Part shown: piece by piece, positions 28,729-36,974 of the stretch
Layout: each line of letters opens with the position of its first letter
Numbering within the stretch: the first letter of the stretch is position 1
Source of the DNA: Peteryoungia algae
GTDB taxonomy: Bacteria; Pseudomonadota; Alphaproteobacteria; Rhizobiales; Rhizobiaceae
Reading direction: 5' to 3'
DNA length: 64,000 nt
Assembly (NCBI RefSeq): GCF_030369675.1
Contig: NZ_CP128477.1
Coordinates: 1,612,001-1,676,000 of the forward strand
Made by a program: the position numbers and the translations under genes
The notes under the pieces: model-generated
What the model was told of the DNA's origin: nothing
The model's input: the letters and a program-made list of their open reading frames with translations, nothing else
Databases searched by the model: none

Positions 28729-29768
28729 CCGACGCAGTGATCTTCGACAATGTCGACATCGTCTTTGGCAACAATCCGCAGAATGCCCTGCAAATGCTCG
28801 ATCAGGGCAAGAGCCGCGACGAGATCGGCGCCGAAACCGGCCTCGTGCTCGGCGTCGCCCATGCTTCGCTGACCGTCAAGGAAGGCGAAATCCTGGTCCT
28901 GATGGGCCTCTCTGGCTCGGGCAAGTCGACGCTGCTGCGCGCCGTCAACGCACTCGCCCCCGTGGTTCGCGGCAATGTCAGCGTGCGAACCGAGAACGGC
29001 TATGTCGATCCCTACAAGGCCTCGGCCCAGGTGCTGCGCGACCTGCGCATGCACACGGTCTCCATGGTCTTCCAGCAGTTCGGGCTCCTGCCATGGCGGA
29101 CGGTTGCCGACAATGTCGGCTTCGGTCTCGAACTCGCCGGCGTGCCGGAAGCGGAACGCAGGGAAAGGGTCGCTGCCGAGCTCGAACTCGTCAATCTGTC
29201 GACCTGGGCCGACCGCAAGGTGAACGAGCTGTCGGGCGGCATGCAGCAGCGTGTGGGCCTCGCCCGTGCTTTTGCGACAGGCGCCCCGATCCTCCTGATG
29301 GACGAACCCTTCTCGGCGCTGGACCCGTTGATCCGCACGCGCCTGCAGGATGAGCTGCTTGAATTCCAGGCCCGGCTGAAGAAGACCATCCTCTTCGTCA
29401 GCCACGATCTCGACGAGGCCTTCCGCATCGGCAACCGCATCGCCATCATGGAAGGTGGGCACATCATCCAATGCGGCACGCCGCAGGAGATCGTCCAGAA
29501 CCCGACCAACCAGTATGTCGCCGATTTCGTACAGAACCTGAACCCGATCAACATGCTGACGGCATCCGACGTGATGCGCCCCGGCACCGGGGGTCAACAG
29601 AGCCAGGTAACGGGGACGACGTCACCGCTGACGCCGCTGGTCGAGGTGCTGGATGCGCTCGCGCGTCAACCCGGCACGATCGGAGTCGTTGACAACGGCG
29701 CCGTGATCGGCACGATCGATGCTCAGGATGTGGTGAGCGGATTGACGAAGCACCGTCGCAAGGCCTGA
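28725..29768 (+). CDS. choV: Choline ABC transporter, ATP-binding protein ChoV
   Basis: 347 residues. Walker A GLSGSGKST (about 61-69), Q-loop VFQQFGLLPW, signature LSGGMQQR (about 168), Walker B LLMDEPFSALDP (about 190) and switch SHDLDEA are all intact. As in ProV, the C-terminus (about 285-345) carries a single CBS-like tail (GVVDNGAVIGTIDAQDVVSGL), shorter than the paired CBS domains that sense ionic strength in OpuA/ProV. Energises ChoXW import. Confidence 0.94.
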   Translation: MTDAVIFDNVDIVFGNNPQNALQMLDQGKSRDEIGAETGLVLGVAHASLTVKEGEILVLMGLSGSGKSTLLRAVNALAPVVRGNVSVRTENGYVDPYKASAQVLRDLRMHTVSMVFQQFGLLPWRTVADNVGFGLELAGVPEAERRERVAAELELVNLSTWADRKVNELSGGMQQRVGLARAFATGAPILLMDEPFSALDPLIRTRLQDELLEFQARLKKTILFVSHDLDEAFRIGNRIAIMEGGHIIQCGTPQEIVQNPTNQYVADFVQNLNPINMLTASDVMRPGTGGQQSQVTGTTSPLTPLVEVLDALARQPGTIGVVDNGAVIGTIDAQDVVSGLTKHRRKA

Positions 29769-29814
29769 GGAGGCCTGCACGCAACCCGTCCAAGGTGCAT
29801 GCAGGAGCCACGAC

Positions 29815-30561
29815 ATGAATGACAAGCCCCAGGTGATCAGGGACACGGACGACAATGCGCGCCGCCAGGCGCGCATTTTGCTGAGGGGCGCCCGCTTTGC
29901 GGCGATCGGCGTGATCGACCCGGAAACCGGCTTTCCCTCCGTCAGCCGCGTCCTGCTCTGCATGGACCGTGATGGCGCGCCGGTCATACTGGTCTCGAGC
30001 CTCTCTGCCCATACGACCGCCCTGCTTGCCGATCCGCGCGTATCCTTGCTGACCGGCGAGCCGGCCAAGGGCGACCCACTGGCCCATCCACGTCTGACGC
30101 TGCAATGCACAGCAGAAAAGGTCGAACGCGAAAGCGAGGCCCATGCAAGGCTGCGACGCCGATTCCTTGCCCGCCATCCCAAATCACAGCTCTACATCGA
30201 TTTTCCCGACTTTCGATTCTTTCGCCTGCGACCGGAACGGGCGAGCCTCAACGGAGGCTTCGGGCGTGCCTATCATTTGAGCAGACAGGATTTTCTCATC
30301 CCGGAAACGGACCCGGAGGTCGCATTTGACGAAGAGGCTATACTGCAAGAATTAGGGGGCAGGCATCCCGATCTGGCAGGGCGTCTCGCCACCGACTTTC
30401 ATGCAGCACCCGAGGGTGATTGGCGCATATCGGGGATTGATTCGCAGGGAATCGATCTTGTTTTCAAAGACTTGCTGATCCGCCACGAATTTGTGACGCC
30501 CGTCACAAATCCACAGGACATGCTATTAGAGTTACCTAAATCAGTATACGCAGTACCTTAA
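29815..30561 (+). CDS. HugZ-like pyridoxamine 5'-phosphate oxidase-fold protein
   Basis: 248 residues: an N-terminal split-barrel FMN/haem-binding domain (about 15-150; RGARFAAIGVIDPETGFPSVSRV, LLADPRVSLLTGEPAKGDPLAHPRLTLQ) and a C-terminal DUF2470-type domain with GIDSQGIDL. HugZ members bind or degrade haem; rhizobial paralogues are mostly uncharacterised. It begins 46 bases after choV and may ride on that transcript, but has no obvious link to choline. The gene ends in markedly AT-rich sequence. Confidence 0.8.
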   Translation: MNDKPQVIRDTDDNARRQARILLRGARFAAIGVIDPETGFPSVSRVLLCMDRDGAPVILVSSLSAHTTALLADPRVSLLTGEPAKGDPLAHPRLTLQCTAEKVERESEAHARLRRRFLARHPKSQLYIDFPDFRFFRLRPERASLNGGFGRAYHLSRQDFLIPETDPEVAFDEEAILQELGGRHPDLAGRLATDFHAAPEGDWRISGIDSQGIDLVFKDLLIRHEFVTPVTNPQDMLLELPKSVYAVP

Positions 30562-30677
30562 ATTTAGGCATATACAATTGTGATGGCGCTGGTAGAGTTT
30601 GGCCTCTAGTTAAGTGATGTATTTTCAACGACTGCCATTCCCCCCCAGGTCAATCGACCAAGGAAAGTTGAACTGAG

Positions 30678-30995
30678 ATGAAAACAAAAGCACTGTCCGA
30701 ACAGTCGACCGTCGCGGCTGGCTTGCTCTCCGCCATGGCAAACCCGAAGCGACTCATGATCCTCTGCAGCCTCGTTGAGGGTGAGGTTCCTGTCGGCGTT
30801 CTGGCGACCCAGGTGGGCCTGAGCCAGTCGGCTCTGTCGCAGCACCTGTCGAAGCTTCGAGCACAGAAGCTCGTGAAGACCCGGCGCGACGCGCAGACCA
30901 TCTATTATTCCTCGACTTCCGAGTCGGTGATCAAGATCCTTTCTACCCTGGAAAGCATCTATTGCCCTCCGGTAGCGAGCAAGTCCGCCGCTTGA
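30678..30995 (+). CDS. ArsR-family regulator, NolR-like
   Basis: 105 residues with a winged helix-turn-helix: AAGLLSAMANPKRLMILCSL, VGVLATQVGLSQSALSQHLSKLRA and a wing with RRDAQTIYYSS. This strongly resembles, from memory, NolR of Sinorhizobium, the global repressor of nod and other genes, and lacks the metal-binding cysteine pair of metal-sensing ArsR proteins. No nod gene is nearby. The upstream 116 bases are AT-rich with a CCTTAAATTTAGG near-palindrome (30554-30566), a possible autoregulatory site. Confidence 0.83.
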   Translation: MKTKALSEQSTVAAGLLSAMANPKRLMILCSLVEGEVPVGVLATQVGLSQSALSQHLSKLRAQKLVKTRRDAQTIYYSSTSESVIKILSTLESIYCPPVASKSAA

Positions 30996-31336
30996 TGACA
31001 GCGCTCCCAAAGGCGTGACGATCCGGAACGGAGAACCCGTCCCGGCGCGCTGGCGAGCCTGATCTCTTGCGACTTGAGAAATCGAGAAGCCCCGTGGGCG
31101 AACGCCCACGGGGCTTCTTGCATTTTTGCCGAAGCGCGGCGCCGGCGGCAGACCACCGGCAGCGTCCTTCCATCACCCGAATTCAGCGATCCATGACCAT
31201 TGTTGATGCACCCTTGCCGGTGGGTTGACCATGCCTTGCGCCCTGCTAACGTGGCGGCGCAATCAACGGATTTCGGCCTTAGCGGCTGACAGCCGGGAGA
31301 GTGGCCGCCCGCGACCAAAGGGCCATGGAGAACACG
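30996..31336. other. 341-base intergenic stretch
   Basis: Holds the nolR terminator (31086-31117) and a weak promoter-like pair, TTGACC (31225-31230) and TAACGT (31247-31252) spaced 16 bases, that could serve the aminotransferase. No ORF or RNA gene is supported. Confidence 0.4.
31086..31117 (+). terminator. Strong terminator after the NolR-like gene
   Basis: A perfect 15-bp inverted repeat (GAAGCCCCGTGGGCG and its complement, two-base centre) followed by CTTGCATTTTTG. The U-tract is imperfect but the stem is very stable. Confidence 0.75.
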
Positions 31337-32665
31337 ATGTCTAACCGCCTGAATTCCACGCCGAACGACCTGCGCGCCTTCTGGATGCCGTTCACCGCGA
31401 ACCGCCAGTACAAGAAGGAGCCACGCCTTTTCGTCGGCGCCAAGGACATGCACTACACCACCCATGACGGCCGCCAGGTGCTTGATGGCACCGCCGGCCT
31501 CTGGTGCGTCAATGCCGGTCACTGCCGCCCGCTGATCACGGAAGCGATTCGCGAGCAGGCCGGCGAGCTCGATTATGCGCCGGCCTTCCAGCTCGGCCAT
31601 CCCAAGGCCTTCGAACTGGCCAACAGCCTGATCGACATTGCCCCCGACAACATGGCGCATGTTCTCTACACCAATTCCGGTTCTGAATCGGTGGAGACGG
31701 CGCTCAAGGTGGCGCTCGCCTATCAGCGCGTGAAGGGACAAGGCTCCCGCACCCGGCTGATCGGCCGCGAACGCGGCTATCACGGTGTCAATTTCGGTGG
31801 CATCTCCGTCGGCGGCATCGTCTCCAACCGCAAGATGTTCGGCACGCTTCTGACCGGCGTCGATCACATGCCGCATACCCACCAGCTGGCAAAGAACGCC
31901 TTCACCAAGGGCATACCGGAGCATGGCGGCGATCTCGCCGACGAGCTGGAGCGCATCGTGACCTTGCACGACGCATCGACGATTGCCGCTGTCATCGTCG
32001 AGCCGGTTGCCGGCTCCACCGGCGTGTTGATCCCGCCGAAGGGCTACCTGCAGCGCCTGCGCGAGATCTGCAGCAAACACGGCATCCTGCTGATCTTCGA
32101 CGAAGTCATCACCGGTTTCGGCCGCCTCGGCGCCCCGTTTGCGTCGCAGTATTTCGACGTGAAACCCGACATCATGATCACCGCCAAGGGCCTGACCAAT
32201 GGCGTCATCCCGATGGGTGCGGTCTTCGTGACGGCCGAGATCCACGACGCCTTCATGACCGGCCCCGATCACATGATCGAGTTCTTCCACGGCTACACCT
32301 ATTCCGGCAATCCGATCGCCTCGGCCGCAGCCCTGGGCACCCTCGACACCTATCGCGACGAGAACCTGCTTACCCGTGCGGCCGACATCGCGCCCTATTG
32401 GGAAGAGAAGCTGCATTCGCTGCGCGATTGCCCGAATGTCATCGACATCAGAAATCTCGGCCTGATCGGCGCGATCGAATTGAAACCGATCGACGGCGAA
32501 CCGACAAAGCGCGCCTTTAACGCCTTCCTCGAGGCCTACAATGACGGCCTCCTGATCCGCACGACGGGCGACATCATCGCGCTGTCGCCACCGCTGATCA
32601 TCACCCATGAGCAGATCGACGAACTGTTCGACAAGCTGCGCAAGGTGCTGATGAACAACATCTGA
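31337..32665 (+). CDS. Omega-amino acid--pyruvate aminotransferase (class III PLP)
   Basis: 442 residues, class III aminotransferase fold. GSESVETALKVAL binds the PLP phosphate, FDEVITGFGRLG holds the PLP-nitrogen aspartate and ITAKGLTNG contains the Schiff-base lysine (about 285). The N-terminal FWMPFTANRQYK and SGSESVETALK match beta-alanine/omega-amino acid:pyruvate transaminases, which move an amino group to pyruvate to make alanine. ATG 31337 has GGAG seven bases upstream and is preferred to the in-frame ATG at 31325. Precise donor (beta-alanine, taurine, others) cannot be read. Confidence 0.9.
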   Translation: MSNRLNSTPNDLRAFWMPFTANRQYKKEPRLFVGAKDMHYTTHDGRQVLDGTAGLWCVNAGHCRPLITEAIREQAGELDYAPAFQLGHPKAFELANSLIDIAPDNMAHVLYTNSGSESVETALKVALAYQRVKGQGSRTRLIGRERGYHGVNFGGISVGGIVSNRKMFGTLLTGVDHMPHTHQLAKNAFTKGIPEHGGDLADELERIVTLHDASTIAAVIVEPVAGSTGVLIPPKGYLQRLREICSKHGILLIFDEVITGFGRLGAPFASQYFDVKPDIMITAKGLTNGVIPMGAVFVTAEIHDAFMTGPDHMIEFFHGYTYSGNPIASAAALGTLDTYRDENLLTRAADIAPYWEEKLHSLRDCPNVIDIRNLGLIGAIELKPIDGEPTKRAFNAFLEAYNDGLLIRTTGDIIALSPPLIITHEQIDELFDKLRKVLMNNI

Positions 32666-32687
32666 ACCCTGCCTTGCAGGCACTCCC

Positions 32688-32714
32688 AAAGCGGCCCTTC
32701 GGGGCCGCTTTTTT
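32688..32714 (+). terminator. Terminator of the aminotransferase gene
   Basis: AGCGGCCC/GGGCCGCT stem with a tight loop followed by TTTTTT, 23 bases after the stop. Confidence 0.85.
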
Positions 32715-32921
32715 GTCGGGGCTTGCGCGAGGCTGACCACGCGGCGCGCGCCATGCTTGTCCACTGATCCGCCATCCCGTATCTTCCGGGGAATCGCACG
32801 TTCGATCCTGGCGCAGATGACCGCGAAAGGCTCGAACGACGACTGAAAGCCCATCCGGAAGCGATATCTCCGACATCAGGTCGCGAATGCCGCAACCGGA
32901 TCAGGTCCCGGGAGGATTTCC

Positions 32922-33194
32922 GTGGTCGACCTCTTCAAGCGCATGTTCGGTAAAGACGTGTCCCCTTCCATACCTCGAACTGCGATTGCCCCGGAGCCGG
33001 AGGCGATTTCGGCGGCCCGCGCCGACGAGGCCCGCCTTGCGGCGCGCCGGGCGCAGATCAGCAATGATCTCTTCGAATTGCAGCAGATCGCCATGGCCGA
33101 ACTGGCGCTGCGTCGCGAACAGGATGCAGCCGCGGAAAAGGCTGGATTCGAGTCGGAAGGCCAGGGTCTCGGCGGTCGCGTCCTCAGCCTCTGA
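32922..33194 (+). CDS. Small helical hypothetical protein
   Basis: 90 residues starting at GTG 32922, chosen because GGAGG lies six bases upstream. It begins with an amphipathic MVDLFKRMFGK segment, then a charged helix (SAARADEARLAARRAQISND). No known domain. It stands alone between an aminotransferase and an ABC binding protein gene; expression is supported only by the ribosome site and coding-like composition. Confidence 0.55.
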   Translation: MVDLFKRMFGKDVSPSIPRTAIAPEPEAISAARADEARLAARRAQISNDLFELQQIAMAELALRREQDAAAEKAGFESEGQGLGGRVLSL

Positions 33195-33372
33195 CAGACG
33201 TCCAGGCGCGAGTTTATCCTGCCCTGACAAAGCTGTGGCGTGATCACACGCCGCAGCATCAGGTCTTTTGTCGCAGCCGGTTTTTGTCTAAACCAACCGT
33301 GGGGAGCAACAAAAGAACCCGAATGGCGCGAAAACCGACATAGATCGCTCGCGCCAACCCAAGGAGCAGGAC

Positions 33373-34479
33373 ATGAAAATCCATTTTCTCGCCAGCGCGG
33401 CTCTGGCCGCGTTGATCGCTGCAGCCCCCGCCGCCCGTGCCGACATCGTTCTCGGGCTCATGGCGCCACTGACGGGCCCGCTGGCCGCCGTCGGCGCCCA
33501 GGTGAAGAACGGCGCCGAGACCGCGGTCGAGGAAATCAACAAGAAGGGCGGCATCAACGGCGAACAGGTTTCGCTCAAGGTCGCCGACGATGCCGGAGAG
33601 CCCAAGCAGGGCGTATCGGCTGCCAACCAGCTGGTCGGTGACGGCGTGATGTTCGTCGTCGGTCCGGTGACCTCGGGCGTTGCCGTTCCAGCCTCCGACG
33701 TCTTCGCCGAAAACGGCGCCCTGATGGTAACCCCGACCGCAACCGCGCCCGATCTCACCGCCCGTGGCCTGTCGACGGTCCTGCGCACCTGCGGCCGTGA
33801 CGACCAGCAGGCGGAAGTGGCCGCGGCCTACGTCGTGGCCAACTTCAAGGACAAGAAGGTCGCGATCCTCAATGACAAGGGTCAGTACGGCAAGGGTCTC
33901 GCCGACGCCTTCAAGGCAACGCTGAATGCCGCCGGCATCGAGGAAGTCTTCAACGACGCCCTCACCCCGGGCGAAAAGGACTTCAGCGCGCTGACCACCC
34001 GTCTCAAGGCGGAAGGCGTCGAAGTGATCTATTTCGGCGGCTATTATCCGGAAGCCGGCCTCCTTTCGCGCCAGCTGCAGGACATCGGCGTAGCCGCGAC
34101 CCTGATCGGCGGTGACGGCCTGTCGAGCACCGAATTTGCCACCATCGGCGGCGAAGCTGCCAATGGCGTCATCTTCACCAATGCGGCCGATGCGCTGAAG
34201 AACGAAGACAGCAAGGCAGCGTCTGCTGCCCTTGCCGCCAAGAACATCCCGGCCGAAGCGTTCACGCTCAACGCCTATGCTGCCGTCGAAGTGATTGCCG
34301 CCGGCATCACAAAAGCCGGCAGCGCAGACGACGCTGAAGCAGTTGCGGCAGCCCTCAAGGACGGTACGGAAATTCCGACCGCCATCGGCAAGCTCACCTA
34401 TGGCGAAACCGGCGACCTCACCTCGCAGAGCTTTTCGCTCTACAAGTGGGACGGTGGCCAGGCGGTCGCCGCCGAGTAA
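33373..34479 (+). CDS. Branched-chain amino acid ABC transporter, binding protein (orphan)
   Basis: 368-residue LivK/LivJ-type periplasmic binding protein with a signal peptide cut after AARA (about 23) and the family's start of the mature chain, [27 protein letters not shown] closes the second lobe. No permease or ATPase gene is adjacent, and a strong terminator follows, so it must use a LivHMGF-type complex encoded elsewhere. Likely ligands are leucine, isoleucine and valine or other amino acids. Confidence 0.9.
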   Translation: MKIHFLASAALAALIAAAPAARADIVLGLMAPLTGPLAAVGAQVKNGAETAVEEINKKGGINGEQVSLKVADDAGEPKQGVSAANQLVGDGVMFVVGPVTSGVAVPASDVFAENGALMVTPTATAPDLTARGLSTVLRTCGRDDQQAEVAAAYVVANFKDKKVAILNDKGQYGKGLADAFKATLNAAGIEEVFNDALTPGEKDFSALTTRLKAEGVEVIYFGGYYPEAGLLSRQLQDIGVAATLIGGDGLSSTEFATIGGEAANGVIFTNAADALKNEDSKAASAALAAKNIPAEAFTLNAYAAVEVIAAGITKAGSADDAEAVAAALKDGTEIPTAIGKLTYGETGDLTSQSFSLYKWDGGQAVAAE

Positions 34480-34502
34480 GCCTGCAGACGATCAGACACA
34501 GG

Positions 34503-34531
34503 AAAGGCGGTCCGGAAGGGCCGCCTTTTTT
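34503..34531 (+). terminator. Terminator of the orphan binding-protein gene
   Basis: AAAGGCGG/CCGCCTTT stem, 10-base loop, then TTTTTT; 24 bases after the stop. Confidence 0.85.
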
Positions 34532-34553
34532 GGTCTGGGAATCTGGGGCCTTG

Positions 34554-34650
34554 TCATTGCCGCAGCCAATCGCGGCTGAGCACCAATTGTGCATTGGCCG
34601 AGCACAGGATGCATTCGGCGTCGAACAGGAGATCGGGGCATCGGCGGCGG
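34554..34650 (-). pseudogene. Remnant of a DCC-family (DUF393) thiol protein gene
   Basis: The minus-strand frame reads PDLLFDAECILCSANAQ and continues LVLSRD before a stop at 34554. That is the N-terminal signature of DCC (DUF393) proteins, whose DxxCxxC motif is thought to be redox active. A full-length member has about 130 residues, so the remaining three quarters are missing and the neighbouring gene's terminator begins 23 bases further on. It is downstream of the ArsR-SRPBCC operon on the same strand and may be its eroded last gene. Confidence 0.45.
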
Positions 34651-34695
34651 TATGTGCGTCCATGAGACAGTACGCAGGCCCTGACCACGGCTGCA

Positions 34696-34920
34696 TCAAT
34701 GAGACAAGGTGTTCTTCTGCCCTGCCGCTTTGCGCCGATAGGGCAGCAGAAAGAGATAGATGCCCGTCGCGAGCAACGGCAGCAGTGGCACGAGCGCCAA
34801 AAATCCGATCCATTGCGGTGAACCCGGGATCATCATGGCGACGATATTGGCGACGACGGCTATCGTGAAGGCCAGCGAGAGCCATCGGTGCCATTGGCGA
34901 ATACGGTGACTTGCGGACAT
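34696..34920 (-). CDS. Small two-helix membrane protein
   Basis: 74 residues with two membrane helices (about 13-31 and 39-59) and a basic C-terminal tail (YRRKAAGQKNTLSH). No family name can be given with confidence. AAAGGATT precedes the ATG. It follows the SRPBCC gene by 47 bases on the same strand and is probably the third gene of the ArsR-led operon. Confidence 0.68.
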   Translation of the reverse strand: MSASHRIRQWHRWLSLAFTIAVVANIVAMMIPGSPQWIGFLALVPLLPLLATGIYLFLLPYRRKAAGQKNTLSH

Positions 34921-34967
34921 GGCAATCCTTTCATGAAAGAACGACGGTGATAGTGATGGGGCCGTGT

Positions 34968-35378
34968 CTACGCGACCCGGCCGAGGACGGCTTCGAGGCC
35001 GTCGAAATAGCGCGGCCAGCCCATTTTGGCGCCGCCATAGAATTGCGGCTGGTCACGTCGGAAGCCGGTCTGCTCCATGCGAAGGAGCGTTCCAGACGCG
35101 CTCGGGGTGAGTGTCCAGGTCACGAGACTCTTCAAGGCTCCGGAGTTCCAGCTATATGCGAGACGTCTGGCAGGCTCGACCACCTGGACCTCGCAATCGA
35201 CCGAGCCCCAGTCGGCGCAGAGCGTGAAGCGATGGCCGACCTCCGGGGCAAATGCGTTCTGCATCAGCCACTCGGCGATGAGTTCGGGCTGGGTGAGCGC
35301 GCGCCAGATCTTTTCTGGCGCATGGCGAAACTCCCGCTCGACAACGACGGAGAGACTTTCTGTGCTGCGGTCGGTCAT
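34968..35378 (-). CDS. SRPBCC (AHSA1-type) domain protein
   Basis: 136 residues of the START-like fold: VVVEREFRHAPEKIWRALTQPELIAEW at the start, RLAYSWN in the middle and MGWPRYFDGLEAVLG at the end. Such proteins bind small hydrophobic ligands; those paired with ArsR regulators are common in rhizobia but uncharacterised. Its ATG overlaps the arsR stop (ATGA), so the two are translationally coupled. Confidence 0.87.
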   Translation of the reverse strand: MTDRSTESLSVVVEREFRHAPEKIWRALTQPELIAEWLMQNAFAPEVGHRFTLCADWGSVDCEVQVVEPARRLAYSWNSGALKSLVTWTLTPSASGTLLRMEQTGFRRDQPQFYGGAKMGWPRYFDGLEAVLGRVA

Positions 35379-35698
35379 TGGTCCATCCTGTCTAGGAGAT
35401 CATCGAGCGCATTGAAACGAGCCTCCCAGAAGCCTTCCATCTGTCGCGCCCACGCGACAAGCGGATCGAGACCCTCACTGCGCACGCTGTAGTGGCTCTG
35501 GCGGCCGCTGACCCGGTCCTCCACCAGACCCGCGCGCTTCAAAACGGCGAGGTGCTTGGAAACGGCAGGCTGCGAAACGCCAGCACCAGCGGTCAGCGCA
35601 CCGACGGTCTGTGCGCCATCGCGGCAAAGTCGTTCGAATAGCCCCCGTCGGGTCGGGTCGCCCAGGGCGGAAAAGAGACTGTCGGTCGAGATATCCAT
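35375..35698 (-). CDS. ArsR-family regulator of the SRPBCC operon
   Basis: 107 residues, winged helix-turn-helix: LFSALGDPTRRGLFERL, TAGAGVSQPAVSKHLAVLKRAGL and VSGRQSHYSV. No metal-ligand cysteines, so a non-metal signal is likely, as in SRPBCC-linked ArsR proteins. The near-consensus promoter and operator upstream (35704-35759) suggest tight autorepression. Confidence 0.88.
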   Translation of the reverse strand: MDISTDSLFSALGDPTRRGLFERLCRDGAQTVGALTAGAGVSQPAVSKHLAVLKRAGLVEDRVSGRQSHYSVRSEGLDPLVAWARQMEGFWEARFNALDDLLDRMDQ

Positions 35699-35703
35699 GC
35701 GAA

Positions 35704-35759
35704 ATCCATAACTCCGTGGCTATGGATCTCTTATAACCGTAGAGTTATTTGATTGTCAA
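35704..35759 (-). promoter_or_regulatory. Promoter and operator of the ArsR-SRPBCC operon
   Basis: Minus-strand TTGACA (35754-35759) and TTATAA (35731-35736) are spaced exactly 17 bases, close to sigma-70 consensus. A perfect 7-bp inverted repeat, ATCCATA (35704-35710) and TATGGAT (35721-35727), covers the predicted start and leader, a good position for an ArsR repressor. Confidence 0.72.
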
Positions 35760-35850
35760 TCCGGCACTGCGACCACCTACGCGATCAACGCCGGTGACAG
35801 GGTTCACGGCTATGTTAGACTTCGTCCCGATGGCGGGCCGAGGAGCTGAG

Positions 35851-36252
35851 ATGAAAAAGGGATACAAAACCTTGTTGGCGGAAGCAGAGGATTTGGTCGA
35901 GGCTGTTTCGCCGAGCGAAGCCGGCAGGCTCCTTGGCGCGAGCAATGTCGTTTTCGTCGACCTGCGCGACCCCCGCGAGCGCGAAAGAGAGGGAACGATT
36001 GCGAATGCCTTTTCCTGCCCGCGGGGCATGCTGGAATTCTGGATCGATCCCGAAAGCCCCTACCACAAGCCTGTCTTTGCCGAAGACAAGCTGTTCCTGT
36101 TTTTCTGCGCCAGCGGCTGGCGCTCGGCGCTCGCCACAAAGACGGCAATGGAGATGGGGCTGGAAACGGTTTGCCATCTCGAAGGCGGCCTGACCGCCTG
36201 GCGAAACGCCGGACTGCCGGTGGAGCCCGTGGCGGCGAAGGTGAAGACATGA
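35851..36252 (+). CDS. Rhodanese-like sulfurtransferase domain protein
   Basis: 133 residues with one rhodanese domain. VVFVDLRDPRERE is the N-terminal rhodanese motif and the active-site loop FCASGWRSALA holds the persulfide cysteine (about 90). CHLEGGLTAWRNAGLPVE closes the domain. ATG 35851 has GGAG seven bases upstream; earlier in-frame starts would overlap the divergent arsR promoter. Acceptor unknown. Confidence 0.87.
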   Translation: MKKGYKTLLAEAEDLVEAVSPSEAGRLLGASNVVFVDLRDPREREREGTIANAFSCPRGMLEFWIDPESPYHKPVFAEDKLFLFFCASGWRSALATKTAMEMGLETVCHLEGGLTAWRNAGLPVEPVAAKVKT

Positions 36253-36442
36253 GCGCTGTCGGCCGCCGGTTGAACGCCGGCAGCAATTGCCCTATCTTGA
36301 AGCCTGAAAGCCGCACGACCGCAGCCCCTTGCGAATGACTGCATCAGGCCTGGTCGATCAAGCGCCGCCGCCCGCCGCCGTCGTGTCGATGACATCATGT
36401 CAAAGGCCGGGGGCCAAGGGCACGTCTCGTCAGGAGACAATC

Positions 36443-36808
36443 ATGGTCGAACGCATAAGCCGCACGTCCAGCAGTGAAGCCTCCAGCCAGACGGAAGCAG
36501 GGTCAACTCTGAACCTCGATTCCGATCCCATGAGCGCCTGGGTCGCCTCCCGTCAGTCGAAGATCAATCATGACATCGAGGAGCGGCATCGCCAGGCCGA
36601 AGAAGAGCGGGCGCGCAACGGCGCGCCAAGTGACAATGGTGAGACCCGACACGCGCTATCGCCGCGCCAGTGGCCTGATCCCTCGGAGACGCCCGATCCG
36701 CTCGCAGATGGCAATGATGAACCGCGCCTTTCCGGAGAGAGCGAGCGCATCGGCACCCAGAACTTCGACGAGGACACGCCCTTCGGCAACCGCGTCGTGA
36801 TCGTCTGA
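36443..36808 (+). CDS. Hydrophilic, probably disordered hypothetical protein
   Basis: 121 residues rich in Ser, Glu, Asp, Arg and Pro with no hydrophobic core, so probably disordered. A conserved-looking core is DPMSAWVASRQSKINHDIE; the end reads DTPFGNRVVIV. ATG 36443 with AGGAGA upstream is preferred to 36329. Function unknown; monocistronic. Confidence 0.55.
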   Translation: MVERISRTSSSEASSQTEAGSTLNLDSDPMSAWVASRQSKINHDIEERHRQAEEERARNGAPSDNGETRHALSPRQWPDPSETPDPLADGNDEPRLSGESERIGTQNFDEDTPFGNRVVIV

Positions 36809-36974
36809 CAGCGTGCCGCCGCCTATCGCTTGCGCCGTGAGGTCGATATCGACTGAGCCGACAAACGGCTGAGCCGCACAGGCACATTCGCCCGCGACCA
36901 TCCGGCCCCGACACATCCGCGTCGCACTTTGCCGGCAATCCCTCTAGGATGCCGCCAAACAGACGAGGACCGCC

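Noticed and set aside
30959..32854. 631-codon open frame on the minus strand
   Set aside because: Antisense to the omega-amino acid aminotransferase, and it crosses two terminators.
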